Source of the DNA: Candidatus Electryonea clarkiae
GTDB taxonomy: Bacteria; Electryoneota; Electryoneia; Electryoneales; Electryoneaceae
Direction of reading: 5' to 3'
Assembly: GCA_030765455.1 (NCBI GenBank)
Contig: JAVCCM010000051.1
Coordinates: 1-64,000, forward strand
Length of the DNA: 64,000 bases
Shown: positions 1-8,778 of the stretch, piece by piece
How positions within the stretch are numbered: the first letter of the stretch is position 1
Layout: the number at the start of each line of letters is the position of its first letter
Notes under the pieces: model-generated
Told to the model about the DNA's origin: nothing
Databases searched by the model: none
The model's input: only the letters and a program-made list of their open reading frames with translations
Made by a program: the position numbers and the translations under genes

Positions 1-93
1 TATGTTTTGCTACAGTATTACTGCCAAGAACAGAAAAACATGGTTTATGCAAAATAACCAAGAAGATTTAATAAGTCTGAAAGCGCATATTTG

Positions 94-114
94 CCTGAAA
101 AATACTTTTTCAGG
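94..114. repeat. Perfect 9-bp inverted repeat (hairpin)
   Basis: CCTGAAAAA and TTTTTCAGG flank a 3-nt loop. The hairpin lies about 160 bp downstream of the stop of the minus-strand nucleotidyltransferase gene. No separate U-run follows on either strand, so a terminator role is only possible. The rest of positions 1-273 shows no convincing gene. Confidence 0.4.
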
Positions 115-273
115 AGACCCTATTTAATATCGAGATTCGGCGTAAGCGTATATTTGTGGTTAGGTCCGCCTGGATTACAAAAAATTATATCCCGGCTTTA
201 AATACATATATATATGTCGGATGTAAATATATCGCTGCGAGTATTACGTTTCATTTTGTTCTGGTGGAAAACG

Positions 274-1020
274 CTATAACACTGCAGGGATTTTTTCAGG
301 ATTTTCGCCCCATGTCTCCCGCCAATATTGATCAGCGATTCTGATTGATTCATGTGTACCAGCATCTGTCCACCAGCCCTTGAGTATTTCAAACGAAAGC
401 TCGCCTCTTTCAAGGTATCCATTGTTCACGTCAGTAATTTCCAACTCCCCCCTCGCTGATGGTTTCAATTGGCGGATTATCTCAAATACGTTATGATCAT
501 AAAAATATATTCCCACTACAGCCTTGTCACTCTTCGGGTTCTCGGGTTTCTCAACGAAATCGACAATGACGCCATCCTTAATCTCTGCTACACCAAACCT
601 TTCCGGATCTGTTACCTCTTTTAGAACGACTTTTGCCCCGGTGCCCTGTTTGCGGAATCGAATTGCCATATCTCTGATTGAATCCTCGAAGATATTATCT
701 CCCAGGATTACTGCTACCTGGTCATCGCCGACAAACTGCTCCGCAAGCCCGAGGGCCTGTGCAATCCCGCCAGCCTCATCCTGGACTTTATAGGTAAAAC
801 GGCAGTTAAAATCCTTCCCACTCCCCAGAAGTCCCACCACATGCCCCATGTGTTCTGGTCCGGTAACGACCAAAATATCCTCGACTCCGGCACCGAGAAG
901 TTTCTTGATGGGATTGTGTATCATCGGCTCAAGACCGACAGGCAGCAGATGTTTGTTGGTCACCTTAGTTAATGGCGCCAATCGTGACCCCATACCACCT
1001 GCTAAAACTATTCCTTTCAT
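274..1020 (-). CDS. Sugar-1-phosphate nucleotidyltransferase, RmlA-like (short form)
   Basis: The protein probably joins a sugar 1-phosphate to dTTP or UTP, giving an NDP-sugar for surface polysaccharide. The N-terminus has the signature GGMGSRLAPLT at residues 8-18 followed by the conserved Lys and LLPV. GDN, the metal and nucleotide site, is at residues 107-109. The C-terminal half has EITDVNN and WTDAGTHES, as in glucose-1-phosphate thymidylyltransferases. At 248 residues it lacks the roughly 40-residue C-terminal extension of classical RmlA (about 290), so it belongs to the shorter thymidylyltransferase-like class and the sugar specificity is uncertain. The ATG follows a GGAGAAGGA ribosome site. 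No rmlB, C or D gene lies within the window, but the window ends just downstream of it. Confidence 0.85.
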   Translation of the reverse strand: MKGIVLAGGMGSRLAPLTKVTNKHLLPVGLEPMIHNPIKKLLGAGVEDILVVTGPEHMGHVVGLLGSGKDFNCRFTYKVQDEAGGIAQALGLAEQFVGDDQVAVILGDNIFEDSIRDMAIRFRKQGTGAKVVLKEVTDPERFGVAEIKDGVIVDFVEKPENPKSDKAVVGIYFYDHNVFEIIRQLKPSARGELEITDVNNGYLERGELSFEILKGWWTDAGTHESIRIADQYWRETWGENPEKIPAVL

Positions 1021-1412
1021 TCCTTCTCCTAAATGGCAAGGTTAATTGTATAAATGAATTTGAAGTAATCAGAATCGACAAATTAAAACTAATATATTGA
1101 CTATTTTTAATAGTTGAAAGTGAGCTGCTCTATTCTTTTCCGATCAAAATGAATTTACATGTCCCATCATACCTGATGAAACTATGCGTATGATAACGTA
1201 ATATGCGAATTTCTACTATAAACGATTCAACTGAAATATACTTCCACTATTGAATTCACCAACCTCCATCTATACTCTATTTCAATACAATATGTTTCTT
1301 AAATGACATTCAGCATTGATTCTCCAGGCTGTATCAATTAATTTATATCCAAGTAGATGAAGTTACTTTGTCGTTGAACCAGTATTACAGTTTTCAATCG
1401 AAAGGAACCGAC
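1021..1412. other. Intergenic region between divergent genes
   Basis: This AT-rich stretch of 392 bp separates the divergent nucleotidyltransferase and T9SS-protein genes and must hold both promoters. I see the small palindrome ACTATT-TTT-AATAGT near 1100 but no promoter I would defend, and no gene. Confidence 0.5.
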
Positions 1413-4151
1413 ATGTACAGGATTGCGAGTAGTTTGTGTGGACTGTTGATCGTTCTAGTCTCAACTTCTGTGCTTTATGCTTTAAAGGATGAACCGATCC
1501 TTACAGACATTAGTTCTGTTTCATTCTTCACCGGTTATAAAGCATTTATCACTGAAGAAAACGGAGAGTTAGATGAAGATTTCTCCGATTCAATTTTTTA
1601 CCACGACCCTGATATGGACCCGGCGAATGCCCTCCGTTGGAATGGATTAGCAGATTATTACTGTGGTGTGAAGTACACTGCACCAACTGATTTCCAGCTC
1701 CAGGCAGTCCGAATCGGCATAAGGGATGGTGAACCTGACACAGTGGGTGCGTGGGTTTATTCTGACGACAACAACATGCCTGACGAACTCATCGCTCAGA
1801 TCTGGGTGCTTGCTCCCACTATCATCGAAAATAACTGGATGGAATTAAATCTTGACGAAGAAGATTACCTTGAATTTGAAACCAACGACAATTTCTGGAT
1901 TATTGTCGGTCCGGTTGCAGGCAATTTCGTGGATGGATGGTCGATGACCCTCGACGATTCCGGTCCCGCACCAAGAAGTAAACAGAGCAGAACACTTGGA
2001 GATCCTTCCAACATGACTGAGCAGATGCCTTATGATTGGTTGATGACTGCCTGTGGCACAATTATAGGTGATTATGTGGATATTGTAGCATATTCGCTCT
2101 ATAACGACATTCAAATGTTTCATTTCTTAGCAGATGAAGAAGTAACATTCTCGGCTAAATTTTACAACAGGGGAACAATCGAATCTGAAGAGGGAACAGT
2201 AACATTTATTGTGATTGATGAAGATGGCGATGAAGTATTTAATAATGAAGCAGATGCTGAGGCGATAGGAGCTAATTATACAGATACACTGACAGTTGAG
2301 GCTGGAGAGACTTGGACGCCGGATGAATCAGGTAGATATATAGCTAATTCTATTATCGAAATAGACGATGAAAATGCAACTGATAACAACGAATATTTCC
2401 TTCTGCAACAGGTTATGGAAGTGGGTGATCAACTATCTTATGATGACGACTCATTTGAAATTCCTCGTGGTAATGATACTGGAGGTGGATGGGCTGTAGC
2501 ATTTAAACCACCTTCATATCCCGCTCGTCTTAGTTCAATCTCTATTAATTTTAACGCTGCCCAGCAAACTTCGGATCTTCGTGTGTGGACAATAGATGAC
2601 GAAGGTGAGATAATCGAAGTTTGGACTTATGATGATTCAGTTGCAATTGACTGGGGCGAATTTGATGTATTTACTGATGAGAACGAAAATGGAATTGACA
2701 TCGAAGAAGGTATGTTTATCTGCGGACATATTGCTATTGATGCTAATTATGCATGGGAAATAGATCAGGATCCACCTATCGCGGCAATTAATCCCGATAT
2801 GCCAACTGTCGGATATATCTACGAGGAAAATGAGGATCCTTCTTTGTATCCTGGAACAATTGGGAATTTTGGATTAAGAGTTGTTTATGGTAATCTGCCG
2901 CCATTCTCGTTCAATCTTGCATCGCCCGTGGATGAATATATTTCTTCATCGCTGGAAGTAGATTTGAATTGGGAGATTCCTGAAGATGCGGATGGGGACG
3001 ATATTGTCTATGACGTCTATGTTTCCTTAGACGAAAACGATCTTGGTGATCCGGTCACAATAGGCGAGGAGGACTCCACCTATACATTCACGGGTGAAGA
3101 TAACAATACATATTACTGGACAGTTCATGCTGATGATGGTGAGACAGAAGGTACAATGGCAGATGAAATATGGTCATTCTCCATCTTTGTTGATGACCAG
3201 CCTGATTCATTTGGAATTATTTCGCCGGAAGATAATTTCGTTAGCCATGACACCACTTCTTTGACTTTCGAATGGGAGCAAGCAGTCGATCCTGAAGAAG
3301 ATGATGTATTCTTCACACTTGAGATCGCCGAGAACGATACTCTTGACAATGCCATGGAATATGATGCGGCAATGAATACAACCATTGAGGTGACTGATCT
3401 ATCAGATGATATTCAATATTGGTGGCGGGTCAGGGCGGAGGATCCAGCAGGTAACATAAGATTTTCAAATGAAGTGTGGTGGTTCAGGACAGAGCATCCA
3501 CAACCACCGTCAGGATTCAGCTTGCAGACACCGGAAGACGGAGCAACTATACCATTTGCTGATCCGTACCTGGTAACTGTTTCCTGGGAAGAGTCAATTG
3601 ATCCCGATCCACGAGCGGGTGTGACTTATAATGTTTATTTCGATGTGCCGGTAGATGGGGACATAGAAACTTATATAGAGGAAAATGTGGATGGTCAGGA
3701 AGTAACCGTTGATTTGCTTGCAGCCCTCGAGATTCCACTCGATCCACCCTGGGAAGAATCGAAAACAGTCCAGTGGCATGTTGTTGCGGTTTCTGGAGAT
3801 GATGAGCTTGAAAGTAACGAAACCTGGAGTTTCATTCTTGAAGCAAACCCTGATTATGTTGAAGAATCTTACTCTGGTATTCCTCTGGAATTCGGTATTG
3901 CCGCAACTTATCCGAACCCGTTTAATCCCTCCGTAACCTCGATAATCGGATTGCCGCAATCTGCTGATCTTATTATCAGCGTCTATAACGTCCTTGGCAA
4001 ACAAGTAGCGCAATTGGCGGATGGACGTTTTGACGCCGGATATCACAAGTACACCTTCAATGCCGAAGGAATGTCAAGCGGGATTTATTTCATTCATGCA
4101 ATTTCTCAAGGAAACATGAATGAACTGAGGAAAGTGATCCTGGTGCGTTGA
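1413..4151 (+). CDS. Secreted multidomain protein with Fn3-like repeats and T9SS type A sorting domain
   Basis: This is a 912-residue exported protein. I start it at ATG 1413, which follows AAAGGA and opens directly into a signal peptide (MYRIASS..., hydrophobic core, LYA); an in-frame TTG at 1368 would add 15 residues. The middle holds acidic beta-sandwich segments, including at least three Fn3-like repeats with the pattern 'SP.d....s....l.W......YWWRVRA.D'. The last 85 or so residues are a T9SS type A domain: YPNPFNPS, VYNVLGKQV, SSGIYF, ending KVILVR. By family knowledge such proteins cross the outer membrane through T9SS and are attached to or released from the surface. No enzymatic motif is visible, so a surface or adhesive role is inference. 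A terminator hairpin follows. Confidence 0.85.
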   Translation: MYRIASSLCGLLIVLVSTSVLYALKDEPILTDISSVSFFTGYKAFITEENGELDEDFSDSIFYHDPDMDPANALRWNGLADYYCGVKYTAPTDFQLQAVRIGIRDGEPDTVGAWVYSDDNNMPDELIAQIWVLAPTIIENNWMELNLDEEDYLEFETNDNFWIIVGPVAGNFVDGWSMTLDDSGPAPRSKQSRTLGDPSNMTEQMPYDWLMTACGTIIGDYVDIVAYSLYNDIQMFHFLADEEVTFSAKFYNRGTIESEEGTVTFIVIDEDGDEVFNNEADAEAIGANYTDTLTVEAGETWTPDESGRYIANSIIEIDDENATDNNEYFLLQQVMEVGDQLSYDDDSFEIPRGNDTGGGWAVAFKPPSYPARLSSISINFNAAQQTSDLRVWTIDDEGEIIEVWTYDDSVAIDWGEFDVFTDENENGIDIEEGMFICGHIAIDANYAWEIDQDPPIAAINPDMPTVGYIYEENEDPSLYPGTIGNFGLRVVYGNLPPFSFNLASPVDEYISSSLEVDLNWEIPEDADGDDIVYDVYVSLDENDLGDPVTIGEEDSTYTFTGEDNNTYYWTVHADDGETEGTMADEIWSFSIFVDDQPDSFGIISPEDNFVSHDTTSLTFEWEQAVDPEEDDVFFTLEIAENDTLDNAMEYDAAMNTTIEVTDLSDDIQYWWRVRAEDPAGNIRFSNEVWWFRTEHPQPPSGFSLQTPEDGATIPFADPYLVTVSWEESIDPDPRAGVTYNVYFDVPVDGDIETYIEENVDGQEVTVDLLAALEIPLDPPWEESKTVQWHVVAVSGDDELESNETWSFILEANPDYVEESYSGIPLEFGIAATYPNPFNPSVTSIIGLPQSADLIISVYNVLGKQVAQLADGRFDAGYHKYTFNAEGMSSGIYFIHAISQGNMNELRKVILVR

Positions 4152-4203
4152 AAAATAACAAAGTAATTTGATAACTGGAAAATGTGGAATATGTTAATCG
4201 CTT

Positions 4204-4235
4204 CCGTCAGGTCCTATTCGAATTGGATCTGACGG
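4204..4235 (+). terminator. Rho-independent terminator-like hairpin
   Basis: CCGTCAGGTCC and GGATCTGACGG form an 11-bp stem with one mismatch and a 10-nt loop, followed by the T-rich tail ATTGTTTATT. It starts about 50 bp after the stop of the T9SS protein gene. Confidence 0.65.
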
Positions 4236-4525
4236 ATTGTTTATTATTAAATCAAATCGCTATTACATTAACGCTGGTTCAGAAATCCGGATCACCTATT
4301 AATTGCAATATTGGCAACTCATGGTTTTGGCAACAATAAAAAAATAATCATCTCGTTGAGATGGATTTGAAGTCTAAAAAACCCAGTTTGTGGAAGCACT
4401 AAAAACAAGAAGGACAAACCGATACAGCGGATTATCCCTATTGAAAAACAGAGTTTTCTATAGTCTCGAAAGATCGAGAATAACTGATATTTTAATAAAA
4501 TTCAGACACTGAAATTACTAATAAA
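4236..4525. other. Intergenic region with minor hairpins
   Basis: This is the space between two convergent genes. It holds short inverted repeats: CATCTC-GTT-GAGATG near 4353, and TCTCGA-AAGA-TCGAGA at 4464-4479. The latter could weakly terminate the minus-strand HU gene. No gene is seen. Confidence 0.35.
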
Positions 4526-4840
4526 TTAAAGCTCGTCGAGTGGTACGCTCAATGCTGCTTTTATCTGTTTACCGGGTTTGAAGTGAGTTTTACGTCGTGC
4601 CGGCACATGAACTATCTTGCCGAGCCTGGGATTACGAGCATTTGGTTTCGGATTAGTTTTTTTTACCTCAAAGACTCCAAAATCACGAATTTCAATGCGT
4701 AATTCAAGATCATCACCGATGATATATTCGGTAAGTGAATTGAACATCTGGCTGACAACCGGCGCCACCAGTTTGTCATCCACCTTCATTTTGTCCGCAA
4801 CTTTTTCAATCACATCCTTTTTAATGAAAGTTCTCATCAT
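4526..4840 (-). CDS. HU/IHF-family DNA-binding protein (divergent paralogue)
   Basis: This 104-residue histone-like protein has the HU fold: N-terminal helices (KKDVIEKVADKM...), the IRDFGVFEVKK core strand that replaces the usual GFGsF, and the arm region NPKPNARNPRLGK leading to VPARRKTHFKPGK. The last element matches the IHF/HU ending 'P.....F.pGK.lk'. It would bind and bend DNA as a dimer. It differs clearly from the canonical HU at 50167-50439, so the genome has at least two paralogues with probably different jobs. The start has two consecutive ATGs behind GGAG. It is 15 bp downstream of the 46-residue basic mini-protein gene and probably co-transcribed with it. Confidence 0.88.
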   Translation of the reverse strand: MMRTFIKKDVIEKVADKMKVDDKLVAPVVSQMFNSLTEYIIGDDLELRIEIRDFGVFEVKKTNPKPNARNPRLGKIVHVPARRKTHFKPGKQIKAALSVPLDEL

Positions 4841-4855
4841 CTACTACTCCGTTCA

Positions 4856-4996
4856 TTATGCTCCATTTGCTTCTCTGCGATATTTTTTCCTTCTATCGCC
4901 ACTACGTTCGTCATAGCCAGCCCAATCGCGTTTAGTACCAACTTGCCGTTTCCTTCGATCTTCAGTTCTGCGAACTTCACTTCGACGTTCTTGCAT
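4856..4996 (-). CDS. 46-residue Arg-rich small protein upstream of HU
   Basis: This short open frame has ATG 4996 preceded by a good ribosome site (GAGGGA, spacing 4-5) and stops 15 bp before the HU gene. The product is very basic: 17 of 46 residues are Arg or Lys. Arg doublets recur at five-residue spacing (positions 4-5, 9-10, 14-15, then 35-36 and 40-41), with a central WAGYDERSGDRR patch. No known family is recognised. The repeated RR.xx.RR pattern could make an amphipathic or disordered nucleic-acid-binding peptide. Coupling with an HU gene suggests a nucleoid-related role, which is inference. Conservation in relatives would be needed to prove it is a gene. Confidence 0.5.
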   Translation of the reverse strand: MQERRSEVRRTEDRRKRQVGTKRDWAGYDERSGDRRKKYRREANGA

Positions 4997-5201
4997 TTTG
5001 TCCCTCACCGGATTTTCAGGTAGATATTTTATCAAGCGAAACTATGAAATTGACGACTCAGCATCAAGTGAATTATACCAAATTTGAAGATTATTTTCGT
5101 GCTCCGGAGCCATCTGTGTTCATCATTCAAAATTGACAGAGACAGGTGTGTTTATTTTGCATTGATGCTGCTCATAATTGCATTGTCAGATAGCAACTTT
5201 G

Positions 5202-5519
5202 TCAACTCAATCTATGATTCACAAGATCGTCATAAACCGGGCAGAAATGGCAAACACTATTGCCAAAATCAATGTGTCTTTCTGCAAATACCTTCAGCGA
5301 CGTAAAATCCGATGCTGGCAAGTCCCCTTTTTCAAGGCTATAACAACGGAACCTCTCGATATCCCGGCACATTATCAAGGAAAGAACAGCGCCTCTCGGC
5401 GCCTCACAATAAACATACTTATAAACAGTATCCCGGTATTCTCCAGATAAATGAGCAACAGCATTAAGGGGATGAATGCCGCCGACCTCGATGAATTTTT
5501 TCAGGGACATTATTTGCAT
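5202..5519 (-). CDS. Hypothetical protein, doubtful
   Basis: This 105-codon frame (a second ATG four codons in would give 102) reads like a plausible globular protein, with a helical start (MSLKKFIEVGGIHPLNAVAHLSG) and a C-terminal CHFCPVYDD motif. Frames on the other strand overlap it fully, no ribosome site is obvious, and no family is recognised. It might be a real small gene or a remnant. The surrounding 4997-5657 region holds nothing else I can support. Confidence 0.3.
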   Translation of the reverse strand: MQIMSLKKFIEVGGIHPLNAVAHLSGEYRDTVYKYVYCEAPRGAVLSLIMCRDIERFRCYSLEKGDLPASDFTSLKVFAERHIDFGNSVCHFCPVYDDLVNHRLS

Positions 5520-5657
5520 GAGTAAACCGTAATAGTAATCAAGTCAGTCTGTAAGATATAAGATCATTCAAGGTTATGCAAACAAAATGGTTAATTTTAC
5601 AAAATTCGACTCCAGTTGGAGATGATTTGTAAATTTCACCGGAGTTTCAAGTTCAGG

Positions 5658-6959
5658 TCAAGCACGCAGCGAAACAGCGTTTCCACCTTTTAAATCTATT
5701 TTTCTTGCCGCAATCATCGCTCCAGCGGCGATGAGCCAGAATACGGAGGCAATCATCATCGTAATTTCTTTTCCCAGGGTCTGCATGACGAAGTATCCGA
5801 TTAATGGGGCGAACAATCCTCGTATTCCCACCGCTGTCAAGTGAACTGATTGATATAGACCGGCATCTTCCTTCCCACCGGCAAAACGCATCGAGGCAAT
5901 ATTCCACAATACAGTTACTCCACCCATCGCTACACCGAATACGGCAAATGCCAAGATAACCATTAATTCACGATGGATACCGGTCAGATGTCTGGCTGAT
6001 ATCAACAATAATGGAAAAAGAGTTGCAATACTGAAAACAATAGCTGCTATCCTGTGAGGAGTGGATTTATCAAACCATTTCCCGAAAAGCGGAATCAATA
6101 AAATCAATACTATCTGAAAAGTGGAGCCTCTGGCATAACCGATTGTCAGATACGATAGTGACAGATCATCAACAAGGTACAGAGGCACGACAGGCAACGT
6201 CATCATAAAAGCAATTCCGTAAAGCATAAATGCCCCCTGGAAACGCAGAAAGTCCGGACGTCTTTTCAGCAGGCTGAAAACGTCCTGCATCGGTCCCGAA
6301 ACCCAATTACGGCAATAAGGAAGGCTGCTGCTTCCATGCTTCCCGGTGCGAACAGTCGCTAATGGAAAAAGAGCCACAAAACCTACAATTGATGCTCCTA
6401 GGTACAGTTGACGCCAACCTGCATCAACCTGGTCAAGCCATACTCCTGCTCCAAACGAAATTACTGCGGCTAAACCCATACTGATTCCCTGTGACAGACC
6501 AAAAATTTTCCCGGTAGCTTTAGCAGGTACATATTCCTGCAATGCCCTGTTCCTGGCGGGAATCTGGACAGCGATACTCAGGAAAAACACCACTGTCATA
6601 ATATAGAGATGATAAAATGTGCCTAGAAAATAACCGCTTGCTATTGCAACAAGTCCAATCAAACCGGTAATCCATAACAAGAGCCGTTGATCTCGTCCCA
6701 CAAACAAACGTCCCCACCAGATTGAGGTCAGGCTGGTAATTGGCATCACCATTGTGAATAATGTTACCTGAAATTCCGAAGCCCCGAGAGATTTTCGCGC
6801 AATAACCTCGCTAAACTGTAACACGGCCAATATGAGACCGGCAAGTGATCCATATACGAATATTTTCCTTGTTTCGAGGGAAGTTCGAAGGATACCAAAT
6901 GTGCTGTCTTTATTTTCTATTTCATTTCGGATTGATTTTTCTCCATCACAAGACCGCAC
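5658..6959 (-). CDS. Major facilitator superfamily (MFS) transporter
   Basis: This is a 433-residue membrane protein with about twelve hydrophobic segments in two halves, typical MFS length and layout. The loop after the second helix (WWGRLFVGRDQRLLLW) resembles the MFS 'G...DR.GRR' motif A region. The second half starts near FLRFQGAFMLYGIAFMM. It is probably a proton-driven efflux or uptake carrier, with the substrate unknown. The frame opens with GTG at 6959; no better start exists before the first membrane segment. A perfect 10-bp-arm palindrome lies 8 bp upstream of this start, suggesting repression or autoregulation. The gene is divergent from the NHL lipoprotein operon. Confidence 0.85.
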   Translation of the reverse strand: MRSCDGEKSIRNEIENKDSTFGILRTSLETRKIFVYGSLAGLILAVLQFSEVIARKSLGASEFQVTLFTMVMPITSLTSIWWGRLFVGRDQRLLLWITGLIGLVAIASGYFLGTFYHLYIMTVVFFLSIAVQIPARNRALQEYVPAKATGKIFGLSQGISMGLAAVISFGAGVWLDQVDAGWRQLYLGASIVGFVALFPLATVRTGKHGSSSLPYCRNWVSGPMQDVFSLLKRRPDFLRFQGAFMLYGIAFMMTLPVVPLYLVDDLSLSYLTIGYARGSTFQIVLILLIPLFGKWFDKSTPHRIAAIVFSIATLFPLLLISARHLTGIHRELMVILAFAVFGVAMGGVTVLWNIASMRFAGGKEDAGLYQSVHLTAVGIRGLFAPLIGYFVMQTLGKEITMMIASVFWLIAAGAMIAARKIDLKGGNAVSLRA

Positions 6960-6966
6960 TCCAAAT

Positions 6967-6989
6967 ATTCACTTTCATCGAAAGTGAAT
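6967..6989. promoter_or_regulatory. Operator-like palindrome in a divergent promoter region
   Basis: ATTCACTTTC and GAAAGTGAAT are perfect inverted arms around the 3-nt centre ATC. The site lies between the MFS transporter start (6959, minus) and the NHL lipoprotein gene (plus), where a dimeric regulator could control both. No regulator gene is adjacent. Confidence 0.5.
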
Positions 6990-7104
6990 GCTTTTCAATT
7001 CGTGCCCAATAAGCAACTTTATTGTAATCATAATATTTCTCTAACGCAAAATGCTTCTACAATTATTATATTCTGTTGATTCCAGGGAAAAATGTAAATA
7101 TAAA

Positions 7105-8202
7105 ATGATGATAGATATTTCAAAAATATTCCGTTATATCCTAACGTACCTACTAATCCCCTTGACATTATTGTCATTGTCGGCATTTACTGGCTGTTCA
7201 TCCATCTACCATTTCACACCTCCGAACGAACCGGATAAGTTAAAACCATTGCTGGTTTTTGGTCAACGAGGCAAAACACAAGAACGTTTCCAGCTAATAG
7301 ACGCAATTGTTATCGACAAGGATTCCTATATCTATGTCGGCGACCAGTCCGGCATGATCCACAAGATTTCACCGGGTGGTAGATTTCTTTCCAAAATAGG
7401 GAGAAAAGGCAGAGGAGACGGTGAGTTTGCGGATGAAGTTAAGGGCATAGCGATTGACAGTGAGGAAAGACTGATCGCTGTGGACAAGTATAATTTTCGT
7501 GTCCAGGTTTTCGATCTTGATGGAAATTTCATATTTAATTTCGGTTCACATGGAGCCGAACCGGGGCATTTCTTGGGTCCTGAAGGAATTGCTGTGGACA
7601 GCGCCGGAAGAATTTACGTAACTGATCATATCAAACTGACAGTACAGATTTTTGACCGGAACGGTGCTTTCATAAAAGAATTTGGCGGGAAACCCGATAG
7701 ATTTTTTTCAATGAGAAAGATGCATCATATCGACAAAGCAGTCATGGGATTGCAGGACGGTAGATTTTATGGGATTGAATCCATAGCCTGGTATGATGGG
7801 ATGTTGTATGTAGCTGAAGAAGACCACGGTCGGATACAAGTATTTACCGATGAAGGAGATTTTCTTGGTATAATCGGTAACCAGGGAGTTGGAAAAGGAT
7901 ATTTTCATGATGAGGTCGAGGGAATTGTAATCAACAGTGAAGGATTTATTTTTGCAGTAGATGAGGGAAAAGAAGCTACCGGCGTTATCGAGATTTTTGA
8001 CCCGAGGGGAAGAAGCGTATATCATTTCAAAAGCGACCTTCCACTTGAAAGCCCGGACGGTATAGCATTGGATGAAAAACTTGGACGCATCTATGTTACC
8101 GATCAAAACAATTACAGGGTTCAGGCTTTTGATCTCAATGAGATCCGGAGCAAAATACAACACGGCTCTGAACTGCAAAAAAAACGCGAAAAATTTGAAT
8201 AG
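7105..8202 (+). CDS. NHL-repeat beta-propeller lipoprotein
   Basis: This is a predicted lipoprotein. From the ATG at 7105 (a second follows at once) there is a charged start, a long hydrophobic core and the lipobox FTGC, then six or so NHL repeats with the signatures 'GIAVDSAGRIYVTD', 'VQVFDLDGNFIFNFGSHG' and 'DGIALDEKLGRIYVTDQNNYRVQAFD'. An upstream in-frame ATG at 7051 would place about 18 extra residues before the signal peptide, so I prefer 7105. NHL propellers are protein- or ligand-binding scaffolds and no catalytic residue is evident. It leads a three-gene cluster with a lamin-tail lipoprotein and an outer-membrane porin-like protein, suggesting an envelope assembly. Confidence 0.85.
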   Translation: MMIDISKIFRYILTYLLIPLTLLSLSAFTGCSSIYHFTPPNEPDKLKPLLVFGQRGKTQERFQLIDAIVIDKDSYIYVGDQSGMIHKISPGGRFLSKIGRKGRGDGEFADEVKGIAIDSEERLIAVDKYNFRVQVFDLDGNFIFNFGSHGAEPGHFLGPEGIAVDSAGRIYVTDHIKLTVQIFDRNGAFIKEFGGKPDRFFSMRKMHHIDKAVMGLQDGRFYGIESIAWYDGMLYVAEEDHGRIQVFTDEGDFLGIIGNQGVGKGYFHDEVEGIVINSEGFIFAVDEGKEATGVIEIFDPRGRSVYHFKSDLPLESPDGIALDEKLGRIYVTDQNNYRVQAFDLNEIRSKIQHGSELQKKREKFE

Positions 8203-8244
8203 AAGCTGATATAAAGTAAATACTCAAGGACTATTGAACAGCAG

Positions 8245-8778
8245 ATGCTGACAGTGAACACAACAAATATAATCTTACGTGAGTTGCGATTGTTTCTAAA
8301 ATATTCGCTCTGTTGTGGGATGGTGATCATTTTTATTACCGGATGTACTACTCGCAACAACGAACAGAATCCCCTGATCCCGGAATCATTGAGTACTGAG
8401 GCGCGAGGCTTGGTCTTGATAAATGAGATCTACATCAATGGCAATCCCGATTGGATTGAACTTTGTAACAAGTCACACCGTGATATCGATCTGAAGGGTT
8501 GGGGATTAAGTGATGATGCAGCGAATATCAGTAAGACATTATTCCCTGAATCTTGTGTTCTTCCCGCAGGTGATTTTCAAGTATTTGATCTGGTTGATTT
8601 TAGCTTGAATGATACTGGAGAAGAAATAGTATTGTCACTGCCGGACGGATCTCCTGCTGACCACAAGGTGTTTGGAGAGATTGGCGAGAAATGGAGCCTG
8701 GGACGGTTCCCGGATGGAACCAATAATTGGGATCTCATGCTGCCTACTCCCGGATCATCTAACGGGAGCAGAAATTGA
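8245..8778 (+). CDS. Lamin-tail-domain (LTD) lipoprotein
   Basis: This 177-residue protein has a lipoprotein signal peptide (hydrophobic stretch ending FITGC) and one lamin-tail domain: 'LVLINEIYINGNPDWIELCN' gives way to 'DIDLKGWGLSDD', then 'LPAGDFQVFDL', 'LNDTGEEIVLSLPDG' and the terminal 'SLGRFPDGTNNW....PTPGSSN'. All are hallmarks of bacterial LTD (PF00932). LTDs are immunoglobulin-like binding modules, common in secreted nucleases and surface proteins; here the domain stands alone. The gene is 42 bp after the NHL gene and overlaps the porin gene by 4 bp, so the three are one operon. Confidence 0.85.
   Translation: MLTVNTTNIILRELRLFLKYSLCCGMVIIFITGCTTRNNEQNPLIPESLSTEARGLVLINEIYINGNPDWIELCNKSHRDIDLKGWGLSDDAANISKTLFPESCVLPAGDFQVFDLVDFSLNDTGEEIVLSLPDGSPADHKVFGEIGEKWSLGRFPDGTNNWDLMLPTPGSSNGSRN

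Noticed and set aside
274..1020. Calling the first gene rmlA with certainty
   Set aside because: It is about 40 residues shorter than classical RmlA and no rmlBCD genes are seen, so the substrate is left open.
5084..5450. Two plus-strand frames overlapping the hypothetical 5202-5519 frame
   Set aside because: They overlap each other in different frames, have low-complexity unusual composition and lack ribosome sites.
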